Assembly (NCBI RefSeq): GCF_023634865.1
Contig: NZ_JAMLJN010000012.1
Span: 1-57,191 of the forward strand
Reading direction: 5' to 3'
From: Flavobacterium fragile
GTDB lineage: Bacteria; Bacteroidota; Bacteroidia; Flavobacteriales; Flavobacteriaceae
DNA: 57,191 nt
A program made the position numbers and the translations under genes. The notes below the pieces were generated by a model. The model was given only the letters and a program-made list of their open reading frames with translations. It did not search any database and had not been told where the DNA came from. Below, in pieces: positions 53,552 to 57,191 of the stretch (positions within the stretch are counted from its first letter, which is position 1; each line of letters starts with the position of its first letter).

Positions 53552-54229
53552 ATGATATTACATTTTTTTAAAAGAATCTCAAAAATAGTATTTTTATTAT
53601 TTTTTTTCTTCTTATCAACTGATTTATTTTCTCAAGCGTATTTTGATAAACTTACCTTTTACAAAACACTATCAATTAATCATAAAATATACTTCGGAGA
53701 AATTGAAGAATCTGCCAATTGGAAAATTATTTACCCAAACAATGAGAAAATTATATTGTTAAATGGAAATGAAATTAATAACTTCAATTTTAATGAGTTA
53801 GGTGTATTTACATTGTATTTTTATGATACAAAAAAATTTGGACCAAATGACTGTAGTCATCCAAAATTTAAAGATAAAATGTTTATCAATGTTACGCCAA
53901 CTGAGATGGTGTTTCAATTTTCAGAAATTAAATTTTCCGATAAAATTAGAGTAGGAAAAAATTGTGATGATATAATAATGTCGCTACCTGTTACTATAAA
54001 ATCTGTTTCTGAAGGCGGGAAAATTAAATTATCAAACGTTAATGTAACTGGAAATGATGTTAGTTTGATTGCTATTCCTTTGCAAGAGGAAATCGTAGTT
54101 AAAAACGGAACTTATAATTTAAGTTATAAATTGTTTGGTACAGTTAATAAAGAGACTTATTTGATGTTTGATTTTGTTGATAGTAACAATGAAACTCAAA
54201 CGTATTATCAATTAGAAATTGTAAACTAG
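53552..54229 (+). CDS. Secreted protein of unknown function, upstream of the adhesin
   Basis: 225 residues. Signal peptide about 1-28 (MILHFFKRISKIVFLLFFFFLSTDLFS). The mature part has a YFDKLTFYKTLSINHKIYFGEIEES start and a beta-rich second half (NVTPTEMVFQFSEIKFS, LSYKLFGTVN). It lies 7 bp before the adhesin gene in the same direction, so the two form an operon. No family recognised; it is not of the SprF/PorP type, which usually accompanies SprB-like adhesins. The AT-rich intergenic region 53411-53551 holds no clear promoter. Confidence 0.7.
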   Translation: MILHFFKRISKIVFLLFFFFLSTDLFSQAYFDKLTFYKTLSINHKIYFGEIEESANWKIIYPNNEKIILLNGNEINNFNFNELGVFTLYFYDTKKFGPNDCSHPKFKDKMFINVTPTEMVFQFSEIKFSDKIRVGKNCDDIIMSLPVTIKSVSEGGKIKLSNVNVTGNDVSLIAIPLQEEIVVKNGTYNLSYKLFGTVNKETYLMFDFVDSNNETQTYYQLEIVN

Positions 54230-54236
54230 AAACGTT

Positions 54237-57191
54237 ATGGCATTAAAAAATATAAAATCATTTTGCAATTTTAGAAATTTCATTTTGATATTGGTTTTAT
54301 TTGCTTCCTTCAATAGTGTCTACTCACAATGTGCTGTACCTACAGTAGGATGTCCAAATACTAATTTAGCTAATTACGGTGCCAATTCTAATACTGATGC
54401 AACTACTATAGAATATGATAACTTTGTTTCCTCTTTTCATAGTACTGTTTCAAGAACTGGTGACGGTTCTATTCAGTTGTGGGGAGAAAAATTGGCTAAT
54501 GACGGTGCAACCCACTTATATTCTCCTATTCTATTAAATTCAACTAATTATCCCGCATTAGGTACTGCAACTCCACTCAAAGTTGCAGTTGCTAGTAACT
54601 TTACTTCATCAGCTCAAGGTATTTTATTAGCAACTGATGGTTTGTATGCTTGGGCTACAGAAGGAACGGTTTTAGATAATTCTATAACTAGTAGTTCTGT
54701 ATTTCAAAAACTAACTATTAATGGTAACGCTAATGGGTTACCTACGGGTATGGTTCCTGCTGATGTTAAGATGATGTTTGTGACTTATCAAACAATTGCT
54801 TTAACAACATGTAGTGGTGATGTTTGGGTTTTGTCTCAAGATGCCAATATGAGAGGTAATGGGGCTACAGGTTCAAATACAGTTTGGAGTAGAGTTACAA
54901 CAACGGCTACTGGAAATCCATTTTTAACGAATGTTGTTACAACTAGAGGTAGTGCTGGTGCAATGATGGCTTTATGTTCAGATGGTACGGTGTATACTTG
55001 GGGTAGTAATGTTTATTTAGGAGATAATACAGCAATTATTGCAACCCAAAACAGAGCAAGACAAATGACGTTGCCGGTAGGTATAACTCCAAAAATGATT
55101 GGTACTGGAAACAACAGTACTAATCAAAGATCTTATTATGTTTTAGCTACAAATGGCAATCTTTATGCTATGGGTAATAATGCTGTTCGTCAGTTAGGTG
55201 ATTTTTCAACTACAGAAAGAAGAAGTTGGGTTCAACCAAGATATGCTACTGGAGGTGCGGTGATGAGTAACATTATTTGGATTAGTCCTCAAGAACACGA
55301 TACAAGATATAATGGTGTTAATGTTATTAATAGCACTAAAAATATATATGCTTTTGGTGAGAATAATAACACTATGTTAGGTGCAACTAGCGACCCAACA
55401 GATCCAGTTATGCCTGGTGGATTAACAGCTTCTGATATAATGTTAGCAGTTGAAACAGGTGGACATACTTCTATGACCATTAAACAATGTCAATCAAATT
55501 ATGGATATGTAGGTCATAGAATTAATGGTAGTATTGGAAATGGAGTTACTACTTCGGGTACTGAATCTGTTTTTACATTTTCTACTTCACCAATTGTTCT
55601 ATGTGGTGCATCTACTCCTGAAATTGCTTTGTCTGTTCTTCCAACAGGTCCAACGTCAAAGTATTGTATTGGTTCCAATGTGGATTTAATACCATCTCCT
55701 TCAGGAGGTACACTTTCTGTTTTAAGTGGACCTGGAGTATTGGTGGGTAATAATATAACGTTTACAGGTGTTGGAACAGTTGTCGTTCAATACGTACTAC
55801 CAAACCCTTGTGGAGGACCTAATCTTAGTACTTCTATTAATTTAATAACTGAATATTGTGACACTGATGTAAGTGTTACTAAAACGGTAAATAATAGTGC
55901 TCCAATAATTGGTAGTAATGTAACTTTTACAATTACAGCTACAAATAATAGTTTATTATATAACGCTTATAATGTTGTTGTGAATGATCCATTACCTTCT
56001 GGATATACGTTAGTTGGGTCTCCAACTTTGTCTGTGGGTACTTTTTCTTCATCTAATTGGAATATAGGGGTTTTAGCACCTAGTGCAACAGCCACAATGA
56101 CAATAACTGCTACCGTTTTAAATACAGGTAGTTATGCCAATACAGCATCTATTTCAAGCAATGCTCCTGATCCAACTACATCTAATAATTCCGCGACTAG
56201 TACTCCGGTTCCAGTTTCTCCTCCATGTGTTTTAACTACACCAGCAGGAAGTGTAACCGTACAACCAACATGTGCTGTAACAACAGGAACGATTGTTTTC
56301 ACAACGCAATCAGGAGTTGAGTATAGCATTGATGGTACGACTTATCAATCAAGTGCTACCTTTACAGGTGTAGCTCCAGGAACTTATACTTTACGTGTTC
56401 GTTCAACAACAGATAATACTTGTACAGCAACAGGTTCTAGTGTCACTGTAAATGCAGTTCCATCAGCACCAAGTACACCAGCAGGAAGTGTAACCGTACA
56501 ACCAACATGTGCTGTAACAACAGGAACGATTGTTTTCACAACGCAATCAGGAGTGGAATACAGTATTGATGGTACGACTTATCAATCAAGTGCTACCTTT
56601 ACAGGCGTAGCTCCAGGAACTTATACTTTACGTGTTCGTTCAACAACAGATAATACTTGTACAGCAACAGGTTCTAGTGTCACTGTAAATGCAGTTCCAT
56701 CAGCACCAAGTACACCAGCAGGAAGTGTAACCGTACAACCAACATGTGCTGTAACAACAGGAACGATTGTTTTCACAACGCAATCAGGAGTTGAGTATAG
56801 CATTGATGGTACGACTTATCAATCAAGTGCTACCTTTACAGGTGTAGCTCCAGGAACTTATACTTTACGTGTTCGTTCAACAACAGATAACAGTTGTATT
56901 ACAACGGGATCAAGCGTAACTGTAAATAAAAGTATTTGTGCCGTGAACGATACACCAACGGCTATTACCTCAGGAGACAGCACCCCATCAGTAATTATTA
57001 ACGACACTTTAGATGGCGCTCCAGTTGTAATTGGAACTAATCCAGGTCAAGTAACCTTAACAGGAACAAGTGTTCCAACGGGATTAACATTAAATCCAAA
57101 CGGAACGATAACAGTAGCAGCAGGCACCCCATCGGGTACTTATACCGTTACTTACCAAATATGTGAAAACGGAGCAACTCCAGCTAATTGT
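54237..57191 (+). CDS. Large surface adhesin: RCC1-like propeller, DUF11, SprB-like repeats (partial)
   Basis: Open from the ATG at 54237 to the window end (985 codons, no stop). Signal peptide about 1-31 (ends VYSQ). Residues about 76-430 show seven RCC1-like blades with spaced motifs such as SDGTVYTWGSN (near 246), NGNLYAMGNN (302) and NIYAFGENN (366). A DUF11 domain (about 542-655; VSVTKTVNNSAPIIG ... SGYTLVG) and three 79-residue repeats (668-904; QPTCAVTTGTIVFTT, YSIDGTTYQSSATFTGVAPGTYTLRV) follow, then the start of a further module. The repeats are of the kind seen in SprB-like gliding adhesins. Probably exported by the type IX system, whose C-terminal signal would lie outside the window. 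Confidence 0.9.
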   Translation, partial: MALKNIKSFCNFRNFILILVLFASFNSVYSQCAVPTVGCPNTNLANYGANSNTDATTIEYDNFVSSFHSTVSRTGDGSIQLWGEKLANDGATHLYSPILLNSTNYPALGTATPLKVAVASNFTSSAQGILLATDGLYAWATEGTVLDNSITSSSVFQKLTINGNANGLPTGMVPADVKMMFVTYQTIALTTCSGDVWVLSQDANMRGNGATGSNTVWSRVTTTATGNPFLTNVVTTRGSAGAMMALCSDGTVYTWGSNVYLGDNTAIIATQNRARQMTLPVGITPKMIGTGNNSTNQRSYYVLATNGNLYAMGNNAVRQLGDFSTTERRSWVQPRYATGGAVMSNIIWISPQEHDTRYNGVNVINSTKNIYAFGENNNTMLGATSDPTDPVMPGGLTASDIMLAVETGGHTSMTIKQCQSNYGYVGHRINGSIGNGVTTSGTESVFTFSTSPIVLCGASTPEIALSVLPTGPTSKYCIGSNVDLIPSPSGGTLSVLSGPGVLVGNNITFTGVGTVVVQYVLPNPCGGPNLSTSINLITEYCDTDVSVTKTVNNSAPIIGSNVTFTITATNNSLLYNAYNVVVNDPLPSGYTLVGSPTLSVGTFSSSNWNIGVLAPSATATMTITATVLNTGSYANTASISSNAPDPTTSNNSATSTPVPVSPPCVLTTPAGSVTVQPTCAVTTGTIVFTTQSGVEYSIDGTTYQSSATFTGVAPGTYTLRVRSTTDNTCTATGSSVTVNAVPSAPSTPAGSVTVQPTCAVTTGTIVFTTQSGVEYSIDGTTYQSSATFTGVAPGTYTLRVRSTTDNTCTATGSSVTVNAVPSAPSTPAGSVTVQPTCAVTTGTIVFTTQSGVEYSIDGTTYQSSATFTGVAPGTYTLRVRSTTDNSCITTGSSVTVNKSICAVNDTPTAITSGDSTPSVIINDTLDGAPVVIGTNPGQVTLTGTSVPTGLTLNPNGTITVAAGTPSGTYTVTYQICENGATPANC
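56238..56948 (+). repeat. Three tandem 237-bp repeats in the adhesin gene
   Basis: Starts at 56238, 56475 and 56712. Copies 1 and 3 are identical for the first 179 bp. Copy 2 differs from copy 1 at only five positions, all synonymous (GTT GAG TAT AGC versus GTG GAA TAC AGT, and GGT versus GGC). Copy 3 departs from the others from 56891 on. Confidence 0.95.

Noticed and set aside
56132..56803. Two antisense frames (56132-56329, 56621-56803) with the same sequence
   Set aside because: They are mirror frames of the adhesin's tandem repeats, which explains why they are identical.

Overview
The window comes from a low-GC member of the Bacteroidota, most probably a Flavobacterium-like Flavobacteriaceae. 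The evidence is the gene families (DUF4249 lipoprotein with a TonB-dependent receptor, DUF3810, monomeric NADP-isocitrate dehydrogenase, cyclophilin-FKBP fusion, SprB-like adhesin repeats), the lack of Shine-Dalgarno sequences, and many copies of the Bacteroidota -7 promoter element TAnnTTTG. Almost all of it is chromosomal housekeeping DNA. I see no prophage, CRISPR array, intact insertion sequence or tRNA gene.

Layout. 1-84 is the 3' end of a 5S rRNA. 200-1440 is a small accessory patch: two unrecognised secreted/membrane proteins, an apparent C-terminal gene scrap and a REP-like repeat. 1440-4626 is a minus-strand run (DUF4268, lipoprotein MsrB, DinB-like, NRDE/TANGO2-like, ATP-grasp). 4696-6263 has a CoA-type Nudix hydrolase and a PlsC-type acyltransferase. 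6298-9391 is an ECF-sigma operon with DUF3810, a four-helix membrane protein and a TraB/GumN protein. 9449-10915 is pepD. 11699-14560 is an iron-uptake unit: a siderophore receptor and a PepSY protein behind a promoter flanked by two matching dyads that look like Fur operators. 14663-18276 carries prfA, pyrF, a BtuF-like protein and an alpha/beta hydrolase. 18424-18566 is the decayed 3' end of an IS3-family transposase. 18638-26883 carries DUF1456, TerB, a DMP19-like protein, uvrB, a thiamine diphosphokinase, the DUF4249/TonB receptor pair and a secreted protein. 26931-31378 carries monomeric icd, rplS with its own promoter and leader, trmD and an SDR oxidoreductase. 31547-38636 carries the cyclophilin-FKBP fusion, a GreA-like protein, a glutamate-synthase-like flavoprotein with a structured leader, a redoxin, pyrD and an HMG-CoA lyase. 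38633-53407 carries a P-type ATPase, guaB, a CPA2 antiporter, purB, a cysteine-free sirtuin, an ECF sigma/anti-sigma pair, trmH, a DEAD-box helicase, a TRIC-type channel protein and the RdgB-type pyrophosphatase. 53552-57191 is a two-gene surface locus: a secreted protein of unknown function and the first 985 codons of a large adhesin that runs off the window.

Functionally, nucleotide metabolism is well represented (pyrF, pyrD, guaB, purB, RdgB), with translation/RNA genes (prfA, rplS, trmD, trmH, DEAD helicase) and envelope functions. No clear multi-gene undescribed system stands out. The best leads are the RCC1-propeller/SprB-repeat adhesin with its partner, the paired operators at the siderophore receptor, the structured leader of the glutamate-synthase-like gene, the zinc-site-less sirtuin, and the ECF operon with TraB/GumN and DUF3810 proteins. 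All functional calls rest on reading the sequence by eye; no database search was run.
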